Positions 7,332 to 17,031 are shown, numbered from the stretch's first letter. The stretch is 64,000 nt of DNA from UBA7359 sp041689615 (GCA_041689615.1 JBDNFW010000014.1:65974-129973); one strand, 5' to 3'. The notes: generated from the sequence alone by a model not told the origin. Made by a program: numbers and translations.

Positions 7332-9074
7332 ATGTTTAACCATAGAAAGAGAGGAGAAAATACGCTTGGCGGGCTTTGCAGTGCTGTTGGTGTTGCATCT
7401 CTGATAGCAACACTAGCTTCGCATAATGTCATAGCCGGAGAAGAAGTTTCTGGAGGCGGCACGTTGTATGGCAATATGAGTACAGTAACGCAAAGGATGC
7501 TGGATCGAGCTGGTAGTGACTCCAATAATTTTTTACATACCAACGGCAATTATGCCCAAACACGATTTTATCCTGCCGAACAAATCAACCGTGAAAATGT
7601 AAGTGATCTGAAGCGTGCATGGAGCTTTAAGATGGAAGTGACCGATTCATTGGAAACGTCACCAATCATTGTTGATGGCACCATGTATGTTACGTCTTCT
7701 TTCAACCACGTCTATGCGCTAGATGCAGAAACGGGCAAGCAGAAATGGCATTTCAAACACAAAATGGGTCCAATCACGACCTATTGCTGTGGACCAAATA
7801 ACCGAGGTGTTTTCCCTTATGAAGGCATGCTTTATATGGGAACATTGGATGCTAAATTAGTTGCACTTGATGCGAGCACAGGGAAAAAAGTTTGGGAAAC
7901 CCAAATTGCAGATCCTGAATTGGGTTATAGCGAAACCATGGCACCGACTGTGGTCGATGGTAAAGTCCTAATCGGCACCAACGGTGGTGAATATGGTATT
8001 CGTGGTTTCGTTAAAGCGTTTGATGCGAAAACAGGTAAATTAGTCTGGAATTTCTATACCGTTCCAGAAGACTCAGTTGGTGTCTGGGCAACGCATGATG
8101 CAACTGGTCGCGATATGCTGAGAGATATCAAAGCTGAAAAAGCTGCCTACGAGAAAAATGGCGACCCGTACAAAACACTGGGTGGTGGTACCTGGCAGAA
8201 TATGGCGGTTGACAAAGACTCAGGCCGTATCTATTTCATGGCGGGTAACCCATCTCCTGATCTTTACGGTGCAATCCGTCCAGGGGACAACCTCTACACC
8301 AACTCACTAATATCAGTCGATTTGGCTACAGGTAAATATGTTTGTCACTTCCAGTACATCGCACATGATGTATGGGATCTGGATGCAGTGAGTCCACCGA
8401 TTTTGACCGATGTCAAAGATAAAAATGGCAAAATGGTCAAAGGCGTCTTACATGGTGGCAAAACCGGTCATGTCTATGTTCATAATGCAAGTGATTGTAG
8501 CTTGATTCGTTTTTCTGAAGCGATGGTGCCTCAGGAAAATATGTGGGTATTACCAACAAAAGATGGTGCGCGGATGTTGCCTGGTGCTAATGGCGGTGTT
8601 GAATGGTCACCAATGGCAATCGATCCAGCTCAGAGTCTGTCTTATGTTATGAATATCCATCAACCTATGACCTACCATGTCGAAGCAACACCTTATCCTG
8701 GTGGCAAACTGTGGCTTGGTGGTGCTTTCAAAGTGATTGAGTCAGAAGAACAATGGGGTAATGTGACGGCAGTCAATTACAACACGGGCAAGATCGAATG
8801 GCAGGTCAAGACCCAACAACCGATGATCGGTGGGGTTCTGGCAACAGGTGGTGGTCTGGTATTTACCGGAGAAGGTAATGGACTGTTCAAGGCCTTCAAT
8901 TCATCTACCGGTGAATTAATGTGGCAGGATCAAACCAATGCAGGTGTTAACGCACCTCCTTCTTCTTATAACGTTGCTGGCACTCAATACGTCGTTGTAG
9001 GTTCTGGTGGTAATGCACAGATGAACTATAAACGTGGTAATGAGATTATTGCCTATAAATTAGGCAAGAAGTAA
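7332..9074 (+). CDS. PQQ-dependent alcohol dehydrogenase with lanthanide-type Asp-x-Asp motif
   Basis: A periplasmic eight-bladed propeller quinoprotein of 580 aa with an export signal (basic N-terminus, hydrophobic stretch, likely cut near VIA-GEE). A strong ribosome site (AGAGGAGA) precedes the ATG. Family markers are the vicinal disulfide Cys152-Cys153 (TTYCCGPNN), tryptophan-docking repeats (ALDAETGKQKW), and the metal/PQQ ligands Glu220 (GGEYGIRGF), Asn306 (AGNPSP) and catalytic Asp349. Asp351 in HDVWDLDAV gives Asp-x-Asp, which in XoxF- and PedH-type enzymes marks use of lanthanides; calcium enzymes carry Ala or Ser at the second position. There is no fused cytochrome domain, so electrons must leave through a separate cytochrome. 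The substrate (methanol, ethanol or other alcohol) cannot be read from the sequence. Confidence 0.9.
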   Translation: MFNHRKRGENTLGGLCSAVGVASLIATLASHNVIAGEEVSGGGTLYGNMSTVTQRMLDRAGSDSNNFLHTNGNYAQTRFYPAEQINRENVSDLKRAWSFKMEVTDSLETSPIIVDGTMYVTSSFNHVYALDAETGKQKWHFKHKMGPITTYCCGPNNRGVFPYEGMLYMGTLDAKLVALDASTGKKVWETQIADPELGYSETMAPTVVDGKVLIGTNGGEYGIRGFVKAFDAKTGKLVWNFYTVPEDSVGVWATHDATGRDMLRDIKAEKAAYEKNGDPYKTLGGGTWQNMAVDKDSGRIYFMAGNPSPDLYGAIRPGDNLYTNSLISVDLATGKYVCHFQYIAHDVWDLDAVSPPILTDVKDKNGKMVKGVLHGGKTGHVYVHNASDCSLIRFSEAMVPQENMWVLPTKDGARMLPGANGGVEWSPMAIDPAQSLSYVMNIHQPMTYHVEATPYPGGKLWLGGAFKVIESEEQWGNVTAVNYNTGKIEWQVKTQQPMIGGVLATGGGLVFTGEGNGLFKAFNSSTGELMWQDQTNAGVNAPPSSYNVAGTQYVVVGSGGNAQMNYKRGNEIIAYKLGKK

Positions 9075-9118
9075 GACTCCTCCGGCAAGTTTACTTGCTA
9101 TGTAGTAAAGGTAAGTTT

Positions 9119-9156
9119 GGCCGTCTTCATCCCCCTCCGTGAAGGCGGCCATCTTT
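9119..9156 (+). terminator. Rho-independent terminator after PQQ dehydrogenase
   Basis: Arms GGCCGTCTTC (9119-9128) and GAAGGCGGCC (9141-9150) pair over ten positions with one G-T wobble around a 12-nt loop, followed by ATCTTTT. It ends the transporter/dehydrogenase transcript; the cytochrome gene after it probably has its own promoter in the AT-rich 9160-9220. Confidence 0.75.
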
Positions 9157-9220
9157 TAAAGAAGTGATAAAATGAACTTAGTATATTAATATTCATCCAA
9201 AAAATTAATGGTTTATTAAA

Positions 9221-9823
9221 ATGCATTATTCAAATATAAAATATCTAATAACAATTATAGCAATGTTCTTTTGCAGTAATGTCATGGCCAGTAGTGCCAT
9301 GGCGGAAGAAGACAAGTACGCTTCGGTTAAAGATACATTGCAAACATGCTTTGCATGTCATGGTGAGAATGGAGCCTCACAAATTAGTACCAACCCAGTA
9401 TTAGCAGGCCAACAATTTTATTATATATATGTTCAGCTTAAAGATTTTAAATCTGGTTTGCGTGAAAGCCCAATCATGTCACCTCTTGTCGCTAATATGG
9501 AAAAAGCTGACTTAAGTTTAATGGCAGAATATTTTTCTGAACAAAAATGGCCTGAACTTGATTATAAGGCGAGTGCTGATGAAACAGCTGTGGGAAAAAA
9601 AGTTGTCGATTCGGGACAGTGTCCTGCTTGTCATTTAGGTGATTTTAGTGGCGACAGTCGTAATCCAAAATTAGCAAATCAACATTTTGATTATCTTAAA
9701 AATACGATGCTCGCGTTTAAAAATAAAACACGTAAAAACGCACAGCCGATGAATTCATTATTTGCAACATATAGTGAAGAACAAATTAATGCGGTTGCAA
9801 AATATCTTTCTTCTATTAAATAA
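9221..9823 (+). CDS. Diheme cytochrome c (c4-like), periplasmic
   Basis: A 200-aa exported protein with a signal peptide (hydrophobic residues 8-25, cut near AMAEED) and two heme c sites, CFACH and CPACH, about 95 residues apart. The two-domain layout resembles cytochrome c4 and related c553-type carriers. The motif GDSRNPKLANQHFDYL in the second domain, repeated in weaker form in the first (NPVLAGQQFYYI), fits this group. It directly follows the PQQ dehydrogenase and could carry its electrons towards a terminal oxidase. There is no obvious ribosome-binding site before the ATG. Confidence 0.88.
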   Translation: MHYSNIKYLITIIAMFFCSNVMASSAMAEEDKYASVKDTLQTCFACHGENGASQISTNPVLAGQQFYYIYVQLKDFKSGLRESPIMSPLVANMEKADLSLMAEYFSEQKWPELDYKASADETAVGKKVVDSGQCPACHLGDFSGDSRNPKLANQHFDYLKNTMLAFKNKTRKNAQPMNSLFATYSEEQINAVAKYLSSIK

Positions 9824-9849
9824 CAAATCATATTAAAATGGGTAGTGTT

Positions 9850-10710
9850 ATGAAAATTAAAAATAATATCTTAAGTTTCGTTATCTTCATTTTGTGTCTA
9901 AATTTTACTTCGGTATATGCGGAAGAATTTCGAGAGCTTAACTTTAAACTGTTTGATGCAGCCAAAGCGGGTGATATACAACAGGTCAAGCTACTCATTG
10001 AACAGGGCGCATCTGTTAAAGCACGTAATCGTATTGGTAATTCAGCACTTGTTTATGCAGCAGAGGTAGGGAATCTTGAGCTCGTAAAATATCTTATTAA
10101 TAAAAAATCCGAGGTTAACCTGATTAATACAAGAGGAAGAACTGCGCTAATGGCAGCCTCAAAAGGTGGTTACATTGACGTTGTTCAATATTTAATAGAA
10201 CAAGGCGCTAAGGTAAACCAGCTTAGTTTGAAAAACATAACAGCTTTATCAGAGGCTGCTTATGGTGGGTATCTTGAAATTGTTGAATTATTATTGGAGC
10301 ATAATGCAAAGGTTGATGTTGTCGATAACACAGGTAAGACAGCACTTATCTATGCGGCTGCAAATGGGAATATAGATATTATTAAACTTCTTTTAACAAA
10401 GACTGATGATGTTAATCAGAAGTTTGGTCATGACTTAACTGTTTTAATGTGGGCCGCTGGCTATGGACAACATGATGCTGCAAATTTGTTATTAGATTCA
10501 GGTGCTGATGTAAATCTTCAAGATGATCGCGGTAAGACTGCTTTAATGATGGCGGTAAAATCGGGCGATGTAGTTCTAGTTGAAGCTTTGTTAAAGCGAG
10601 GCGCAAAAACTGAATTAAAAGACAATGAGGGTAAGAGTGTTTATGATCTTGCGAAAGATGAGAAGAGTGAAGGTATTCTTCAAGTTCTTCCTAAATATTC
10701 TAATTCTTAA
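9850..10710 (+). CDS. Secreted ankyrin-repeat protein
   Basis: About 286 aa. The ATG at 9850 is preferred to one four codons upstream, because it is preceded by GGGTAG and opens directly into a signal peptide (FVIFILCLNFTSVYA, cut before EEF). The mature part is about eight ankyrin repeats of 33 residues with regular GxTALxxAA...LLLxxGA periodicity, so it is a protein-binding solenoid in the periplasm. It follows the diheme cytochrome by 26 bp on the same strand and probably shares its transcript. Its partner is unknown; a role in assembly or protection of the dehydrogenase/cytochrome system is only suggested by position. Confidence 0.8.
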   Translation: MKIKNNILSFVIFILCLNFTSVYAEEFRELNFKLFDAAKAGDIQQVKLLIEQGASVKARNRIGNSALVYAAEVGNLELVKYLINKKSEVNLINTRGRTALMAASKGGYIDVVQYLIEQGAKVNQLSLKNITALSEAAYGGYLEIVELLLEHNAKVDVVDNTGKTALIYAAANGNIDIIKLLLTKTDDVNQKFGHDLTVLMWAAGYGQHDAANLLLDSGADVNLQDDRGKTALMMAVKSGDVVLVEALLKRGAKTELKDNEGKSVYDLAKDEKSEGILQVLPKYSNS

Positions 10711-10736
10711 TTTATATCGGCTCGATCAAAACACTG

Positions 10737-10991
10737 TTAATCGGGAATAAAGTTATATAACCATGCGAAGATAGCGCCGCCAATGCCCGCATCGACTAAC
10801 GCATATAAGGTTCCAATAATAATACTGCCTATACCTTGCATTGCTTCATAGCCAGGATAGATTGAAGCGACAACGGTTAGAAATACACCACCATAACTCG
10901 GCCAAATCATATTCGCTGTACTGACAATCAGTATGGCCAGCCCCCAAAGAACGCTACAGCTTAACGCAAATTTTTTGATTGATAATCTCAT
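10737..10991 (-). CDS. Small membrane protein (holin-like in name only)
   Basis: An 84-aa protein with two or three hydrophobic helices and a conserved-looking core (IYPGYEAM...GIGGAIFAWLYNF). Similar short proteins are often labelled 'bacteriophage holin' in databases, but nothing phage-like is nearby. A strong ribosome site (GGAGGT) precedes it. It lies 16 nt after another small membrane protein gene and is surely co-transcribed with it. Function unknown. Confidence 0.65.
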   Translation of the reverse strand: MRLSIKKFALSCSVLWGLAILIVSTANMIWPSYGGVFLTVVASIYPGYEAMQGIGSIIIGTLYALVDAGIGGAIFAWLYNFIPD

Positions 10992-11007
10992 AATGACCTC
11001 CGTAAGA

Positions 11008-11250
11008 TTAAGCGATAATTCTTAATGCCAGATACGGTGCTACATTAAAAATAATAATACTTAATTTATAAAAGGCGATGCCTGCATAATGTATAGCATC
11101 AAAACGTTCATTGTTTAAATAAAACCATTTGGTATGCATGCGATATACCCAATCATGGGCAAAGATCATGAAAAATGCCCACCATAATAGTAATGAGAAA
11201 TTTAAGACAGCACACCAGCCAAAAAACTTAATCATCATATCTATTGACAT
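11008..11250 (-). CDS. Small membrane protein, DUF6868-like
   Basis: An 80-aa protein with hydrophobic segments at about residues 8-30 and 58-78. The central HDWVYRMHTKWFYL and the FDAIHYAGIAFYK segment match what I recall of the DUF6868 family; the family name is from memory. A good ribosome site (GAGGAAAG) lies upstream. First gene of a two-gene unit with the 84-aa protein. Function unknown. Confidence 0.65.
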   Translation of the reverse strand: MSIDMMIKFFGWCAVLNFSLLLWWAFFMIFAHDWVYRMHTKWFYLNNERFDAIHYAGIAFYKLSIIIFNVAPYLALRIIA

Positions 11251-11397
11251 ATCATTCTTTCCTCTTTAAGAACTCATGTATAAGTATGTGCTTAAAATAG
11301 GTTTAAGCAAGCGTCAATGGGCTAAAATTTATCATGATCAACTTTAAGACTGAATGATTATTGGAAATCAGGAAAGGAATTATTTAAATAATTGCGA

Positions 11398-14300
11398 CTA
11401 AACAGCGACATCTTTAAGATGTGAGCTTGACCACTTATCAACTAATTCACGTAATTTATTTTTGTCGATAGGTTTTGAAATGTAATCATTCATGCCAACT
11501 GCCAAACATTTTTCTCTATCACCCTTAATTGCATTTGCCGTCATGGCAATAATCGGAGTATGAATATTTTTGCTATTGAAATAACTGCATATAGCTTGTG
11601 TTGCTTCGTAACCATCCATTTCCGGCATTTGGCAATCCATAAATATTAAGTCATATGAGAATCGTTTAGCCATGTTGACTGCTTCTTTACCATTGGAAGC
11701 AATATCAACAGTACAATTTAGTTTCTGTAAGTGTTTAACAGCAACTTTTTGATTTACAATATTATCTTCTGCAAGTAAGGCACGAATCGTTTTTTCTGTT
11801 GGTTTTTTTCTGTCGTCAATTTTATGTTTGAATTTTGCTTCTTCTAATGAATGTCGAGTTATTATTCCGGATGCAGTGTCGTTCGTTTCTATACGTTGAA
11901 TTAATTGCATTAATGTATCCAGTAAAACACTAGGATCGACTGGTTTAATTAGATAGGCAGAGAATCCAGCATCTTCAAAATATTTGCTATCTCCTCTATT
12001 ACCTGAAGAAGTTAATAATGCAAATCCGGGCTTATCAATATCAGGATCATTCACAATTGCTTTGGTTAATTGCTCACCATTCATCTCCGGCATATTATAA
12101 TCTGTCAGTAAAATGTGATAAGGCTTCTTTTTTTTAGTTGCCTCTTTTAAAATATCAATGGCTTCAATACCTGATGCAGCTGCAGCTGATTTAATTTTCC
12201 ATGATTTTAAATATTCGGTAAAAACCTTTCTGTTAATATGATTATCATCAACAATAAGAACGCGTGTATGGCTAATATCTGGAGACACAGTAGATATTGG
12301 AGTATTTTTATTTTCTGCAAGTGGCAAGGTTAACTCAAACCAGAATGTTGAGCCTTTACCAACTTCGCTTTCAATATCTATTTTTCCGTTCATTATTTCA
12401 ACAAGCTTTTTACTGATAGCCAGACCCAGGCCAGTCCCACCATACTTACGTGTGGTTGATGCATCAGCTTGAGTAAATGCTTGAAACAATTTGGCTTGAG
12501 CCTCCTCTGATAAACCAATACCCGTATCTTCAACAGAAAATTTAACCGTTAATTCTTTATCAGTTTGCTGGGTACATTCTATGTTGATGAGTATATGCCC
12601 AGCTTCTGTAAACTTGATAGCATTGCCGGCAAGGTTCATCAATATTTGTCTGATTCTACCGGGGTCACCAATGACTGAAGGACGTATGTTTGGCGGAAAA
12701 TGCATAATGAGCTCGAGTTTTTTATTTTCTGTAGCAACAGATAATAAATCGGCCATCTCAAATATAGTAGATTTTAAATCAAATGTAATAGGTTCAATCT
12801 CGAGTTTGCCGGCCTCTATTTTGGAAAAATCAAGAATGTCATTAATAATTGTTAACAGCGCATTGCCGGAAGTATTAATACTGTTTACATAATCGCGTTG
12901 TTCGTTTGTTAAGTTTGTATCAAGTAATATATGCGACATTCCCAATACGCCATTCATCGGTGTGCGTATTTCATGACTCATTGTTGCCAGAAACTCACTT
13001 TTAGATTTGTTAGCGATTTCTGCCTGTACTTTGGCGTTAATAAGAGCTTGTTCTGAATTTTTTCGGTCTGATATGTCGCGTACAATGCCGGTGAAGCTGC
13101 GTTTGTTCCCGGCCACAATTTCACTGACCGATAGTTCCATAGGAAAGGTACTACCATCTTTCCGTTTACCTACGACTTCCCGGCCAATACCAATGATTTT
13201 TTTCTTTCCAGTAGCATGAAAATTCGACAAGTAACCATCGTGTTCATCATGAAATGGTGATGGTATTAGCATTTTTACATTATTGCCAATTACTTCCGCC
13301 GATTCATAACCAAACATAGCAACTGCTGCCGGATTGAAAGTTAAAATATTCCCATTACTTTCAATACTGATGATTCCATCTACAGCGTTTTCGAGAATGC
13401 CGCTTAAATGATCGCTTGTATGTTTAAATTTTAAAGATTGTTCAGCTAATACCTCTTGAGTTTTATTTCTTTCTGAAATTTCATTCTCAAGTCGTTTAGT
13501 TCGTTCATTGACATCAAAAATCAGATTGTTAAACGCTCTTGCTAAAACACCAATTTCTCCACTGGCGTTAACGGGCAGGTTTGAAACGGACTCACCTGTT
13601 GAAAAATGACTAACCCGTTTTGCAATGTAAGTTAATGGCGCAGCAAGTGAAGTCGAAAATAGCCAACCAATAACCAAAGTAAAACCAATAATAATTAGCG
13701 CAATCAGTAAAAATGTATCATTATTGTTTTTAGCTGTAGCATTAATTCGCTCAAAATCACTACTAACAGTAATGCCAACACGTTTTTGTGAATATCGACC
13801 TAATTTTTCCCTGACGTAATTAACAAGTAACTTATTGATACCATTTTCTTTACTAATAACTGCCTGATGACGGTTTGTATCCGAGTTTAAAATTAAATCA
13901 GGAAATTCATTATATATATTATAATTTTTTCCAAATTCAAAACCGAATTCATATTCTTTATTAGGATGTACAAGAAAATCACCGTTCATATTTGTGACAT
14001 AGAGATTATATTCACTATGTATAGATTTCCTTAACGTATTAAACACAGAGGTCATGTCCTGATTGATCACGATTACACCAAATAGCGTGCCTTCATTTGA
14101 ATAAATTGAGATTGATGAACGCAAAACAGGGCTATAGGGTTTTTCTATTTTTCCACGCTCTCGATTGTAGTTTATGTCTGAATTATAGATTTTTCCTTTC
14201 GGGGTCTTTATTGTTTCAAATACGTAATCATGATGCCCTTTTTCCTGTAATTTATTATCAGGGGTGACCACTATATTGTTATTTATTCTATCGATGCGAA

Positions 14301-15606
14301 GAAGTTCTCGACCATTATCGGCAACACCAATAAAACGGATAGTTCGATAATCATTATTTGCTTGCAACATGTGGGTAAACAAATTAATGAGACGGTTTAT
14401 CCATTGGTCATAAGTCGATTCATCGACAGGATCATGATTATTGTTTTGTTTAGCGCGGATAATACCTTGAATAGGTGGAACCCAGCTCATATAGATAACA
14501 TCATTATCCAGTTTATCTATAGATGTATTCAATAAGTTACTGATTAATCCTGTTTCATGTTTGAGAGCTGCACGTTCATTATCTATTAATGTTTCAGTAA
14601 ATTTTCCTTGGACTGTCACAGTCATAAAGCCAATTGAAAAAATAACTAATACAGTAATTAAAATAACAATATTTTTTGTTAAAGTATGGTTTGACTTATC
14701 TAATTCAGTTTCGACTTTTGAAAGTTTATAAGTTAGTAATTCGGTTGTATCTATTTTTTGGTTGTGCTTTATAAGTGCAATTAAAAGACAAACATAACTA
14801 CTTATTTTTAAAATGTGTGCTATATCAAAATTAATATCAAACAATGTTCCGGATAATGACATATATAATGTTTGCGAGATAAAGCTTACGACTAGCGTGA
14901 TAATTAACCAATGTTCAAAATCACTCTTTTTCCAATCACCTTTCTTAAGATATCGAATAAGTGCTATTAAGAAAAAAACAGCAGGCAGAAACTCTTCGGG
15001 ACGATGAAAGAATAATTCGGGGTAATAAGCGCGAGGTAAAGGAATAAAGGCAAAAAATAAAAAACTAAGCAATGTTAAGCTAGTCGTCGCTAAAAAAATG
15101 ACCTCTTTCCCAAGTTGACCAGAAATACCCAATGTTTTTTGGTTATACCAGGCGACCCAACTTAAAAACAACATACTAGATAAAAATAAACGCGATGCAA
15201 ACCAGCTCCATGGAGCTAATGATGGAAGATCTGATGGTAATAATTCTTTAAAATAAAACGAGCTGACGATTCCATGATATCCATCAAGGAATGCAGTGCC
15301 AATGAAACCGGCACCGAGAATAAGTAAGACATAATCATTTGTTTTGGAATAATGTCGAAATGCAAAATAACCCACTAATAAGGCTAGTGTTGTTGCTAAT
15401 GCTTCCATGACGGTATGTAACCCGGGGCTTCCCTGCCATGAAAAATTCGATATAACAGGATAAAGCAAACATAGAACAACCGCTGTCAGCAGGTAAATGC
15501 TGGCGCGTTGATGTGTTTTATTATCAATAGAGAAGTTTATCTTCATATCACAAAGTGTCCTTTCAAGGGCAGATATAAGTTGTCCTCGGTTCCATGAGTG
15601 CATCAA
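11398..15606 (-). CDS. Hybrid sensor kinase: membrane sensor, Cache, HAMP, PAS, HisKA, HATPase, two REC domains
   Basis: A very large 1402-aa signalling protein. The first ~280 residues hold eight or so membrane helices resembling a MASE-type sensor. After a further helix comes a periplasmic Cache region (about 345-630), a helix, HAMP, a FixL-like PAS (LENAVDGIISIESNG), HisKA with His878 (FLATMSHEIRTPMNG), an ATPase domain (NLAGNAIKF, DTGIGLS, GGTGLGLAIS), and two receivers with acceptor Asp in LLTDYNMPE and IFMDCQMPE. There is no HPt domain, so phosphate must go to a separate HPt protein; one lies at 20.8 kb. An alternative start at 15546 (ATG with GAAAGGA 11 nt upstream) would remove 20 residues. 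Confidence 0.87.
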   Translation of the reverse strand: MMHSWNRGQLISALERTLCDMKINFSIDNKTHQRASIYLLTAVVLCLLYPVISNFSWQGSPGLHTVMEALATTLALLVGYFAFRHYSKTNDYVLLILGAGFIGTAFLDGYHGIVSSFYFKELLPSDLPSLAPWSWFASRLFLSSMLFLSWVAWYNQKTLGISGQLGKEVIFLATTSLTLLSFLFFAFIPLPRAYYPELFFHRPEEFLPAVFFLIALIRYLKKGDWKKSDFEHWLIITLVVSFISQTLYMSLSGTLFDINFDIAHILKISSYVCLLIALIKHNQKIDTTELLTYKLSKVETELDKSNHTLTKNIVILITVLVIFSIGFMTVTVQGKFTETLIDNERAALKHETGLISNLLNTSIDKLDNDVIYMSWVPPIQGIIRAKQNNNHDPVDESTYDQWINRLINLFTHMLQANNDYRTIRFIGVADNGRELLRIDRINNNIVVTPDNKLQEKGHHDYVFETIKTPKGKIYNSDINYNRERGKIEKPYSPVLRSSISIYSNEGTLFGVIVINQDMTSVFNTLRKSIHSEYNLYVTNMNGDFLVHPNKEYEFGFEFGKNYNIYNEFPDLILNSDTNRHQAVISKENGINKLLVNYVREKLGRYSQKRVGITVSSDFERINATAKNNNDTFLLIALIIIGFTLVIGWLFSTSLAAPLTYIAKRVSHFSTGESVSNLPVNASGEIGVLARAFNNLIFDVNERTKRLENEISERNKTQEVLAEQSLKFKHTSDHLSGILENAVDGIISIESNGNILTFNPAAVAMFGYESAEVIGNNVKMLIPSPFHDEHDGYLSNFHATGKKKIIGIGREVVGKRKDGSTFPMELSVSEIVAGNKRSFTGIVRDISDRKNSEQALINAKVQAEIANKSKSEFLATMSHEIRTPMNGVLGMSHILLDTNLTNEQRDYVNSINTSGNALLTIINDILDFSKIEAGKLEIEPITFDLKSTIFEMADLLSVATENKKLELIMHFPPNIRPSVIGDPGRIRQILMNLAGNAIKFTEAGHILINIECTQQTDKELTVKFSVEDTGIGLSEEAQAKLFQAFTQADASTTRKYGGTGLGLAISKKLVEIMNGKIDIESEVGKGSTFWFELTLPLAENKNTPISTVSPDISHTRVLIVDDNHINRKVFTEYLKSWKIKSAAAASGIEAIDILKEATKKKKPYHILLTDYNMPEMNGEQLTKAIVNDPDIDKPGFALLTSSGNRGDSKYFEDAGFSAYLIKPVDPSVLLDTLMQLIQRIETNDTASGIITRHSLEEAKFKHKIDDRKKPTEKTIRALLAEDNIVNQKVAVKHLQKLNCTVDIASNGKEAVNMAKRFSYDLIFMDCQMPEMDGYEATQAICSYFNSKNIHTPIIAMTANAIKGDREKCLAVGMNDYISKPIDKNKLRELVDKWSSSHLKDVAV

Positions 15607-15767
15607 AGAAACCTAAGCCCTCAAGCTATTAACGGCGGATAGTTGGAAACTTGAAGTGAAAATTAGAGAGATTAAGGGATTAATTAATAAGTAACATATT
15701 GATACATATTAATTTTGTGTCAAATTGCAACAGATTAGAAATCTGAGTGTTTGCTACGTTGTTAAAT

Positions 15768-16487
15768 TTATGCTGTTTCAGGATGAGGTAATGATAGAGT
15801 TGTAGTTACAATCCAGTTTTCTACTTCTTTGGTAATTTGTTTTGCATTTTTATTGGCGGTATCAATTTTAGTTCCAATGACAAATGTAATGACGCCAGGC
15901 TTTTTTATCATGCTGTTGCGAGGCCATAAATAGCCGGCATTGTGCGCGACAGGAATAATGCCAGTGCCGGATTTTTCCGCTAACAAACCACCGCCGGGCA
16001 GGTATTTACCTTTTTCTCCCGGTGCGATTCTTGTTCCTTCCGGAAAAATAATGACCCATAAGTTTTGTTTTAAGCGTTCACAGCCTTGCTCAACAATTTG
16101 CTTGAAAGATTTTATTGCTGAACCACGATCAATTGCAATTGGCTGCATAGAAGCTAAGCCCCAGCCATAAACAGGTATCTTTAATAACTCACGTTTTAAT
16201 ATCCAGACTTGCGGAACAAAGATAAGTTGTAGTGCTAATGTTTCAAAAGCCGATTGATGATTGCACATAACAATGCATGCTTTATCAGGAATATTGTCCT
16301 TTCCTTCTACTTTATAACTAATGCCACAACAAACCTTTAACCACCAAAGATTGAAAGCGGCCCATCGGGAGATTAAAAAATAACGTGTTTCGAATTTTAA
16401 CGGGTAAATAATCACACCGAGCGGCGCGAATACCAGAATACTAATAACTTGCCCAATGTAGAAAAACAGGGAACGGAGAAACAACAT
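15768..16487 (-). CDS. 1-acyl-sn-glycerol-3-phosphate acyltransferase (PlsC family)
   Basis: A membrane-bound 239-aa acyltransferase that would convert lysophosphatidic acid to phosphatidic acid, or acylate a related lipid. It has an N-terminal hydrophobic segment, the acyltransferase box NHQSAFE (the usual NHx4D with Glu in place of Asp) and FPEGTR. Its ATG overlaps the gmhB stop by one base (TAATG). The glyQ-glyS-gmhB-plsC order is common in gammaproteobacteria such as Pseudomonas, where the last gene is an accessory plsC-type acyltransferase. Confidence 0.85.
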   Translation of the reverse strand: MLFLRSLFFYIGQVISILVFAPLGVIIYPLKFETRYFLISRWAAFNLWWLKVCCGISYKVEGKDNIPDKACIVMCNHQSAFETLALQLIFVPQVWILKRELLKIPVYGWGLASMQPIAIDRGSAIKSFKQIVEQGCERLKQNLWVIIFPEGTRIAPGEKGKYLPGGGLLAEKSGTGIIPVAHNAGYLWPRNSMIKKPGVITFVIGTKIDTANKNAKQITKEVENWIVTTTLSLPHPETA

Positions 16488-17029
16488 TATTTGTTTTCGA
16501 TAATCTTATCGGTTACAAAAGCAGCGAGATCATCGTAAATAGGAATTCCTTCTGGAACCAGACCTTGATCTATTTCGGATTGACCTTTGCCGGTACGAAC
16601 CAGAATAGGGTTTCCTCCGGCACTCTGAATCGCTTTGATGTCAGTCATTTTATCGCCAACACAATATACTTTATTCAATGACATACGTAGTCGTTCTGAA
16701 ATATCGTTATAAAGTCCGGGTTTGGGTTTGCGACAATTGCAATCATCTTTTGGTAAGTGAGGACAGAAGAATATCGCATCAATAACGCCGCCTAGTTCGG
16801 CAAGTTGCGATTTCATTTTTACATGAATCGCATTGAGTGTTTCAATAGTGAATAATTTTCTACCGATACCGGATTGATTCGTTGCAATAATAACCTGATA
16901 TCCGTTATGTGAAAGTGTGGTTATGGCTTCCAAGCTACCTGCGATAGGAATCCATTCTTCCGGAGACTTAATGTAGTCATCCGAATCTTCATTAATTACA
17001 CCATCACGATCAAGAATAATTAGCGCCAT
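16487..17029 (-). CDS. gmhB: D-glycero-beta-D-manno-heptose 1,7-bisphosphate 7-phosphatase
   Basis: HAD-superfamily phosphatase of 180 aa in the ADP-heptose pathway for the lipopolysaccharide inner core. The nucleophile motif LDRDGVIN is at the N-terminus, followed by ATNQSGIGR, the zinc-binding cysteine cluster CPHLPKDDCNCRKPKPG characteristic of GmhB, and the acidic motif VGDKMTDI. It starts 2 nt after the glyS stop and overlaps the acyltransferase, inside the glyQS operon. Confidence 0.92.
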   Translation of the reverse strand: MALIILDRDGVINEDSDDYIKSPEEWIPIAGSLEAITTLSHNGYQVIIATNQSGIGRKLFTIETLNAIHVKMKSQLAELGGVIDAIFFCPHLPKDDCNCRKPKPGLYNDISERLRMSLNKVYCVGDKMTDIKAIQSAGGNPILVRTGKGQSEIDQGLVPEGIPIYDDLAAFVTDKIIENK

Positions 17030-17031
17030 AA

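Noticed and set aside
10737..11250. Prophage remnant suggested by a holin-like protein
   Set aside because: There is no other phage gene, integrase or att-like repeat nearby; the protein is better seen as part of a small membrane protein pair.
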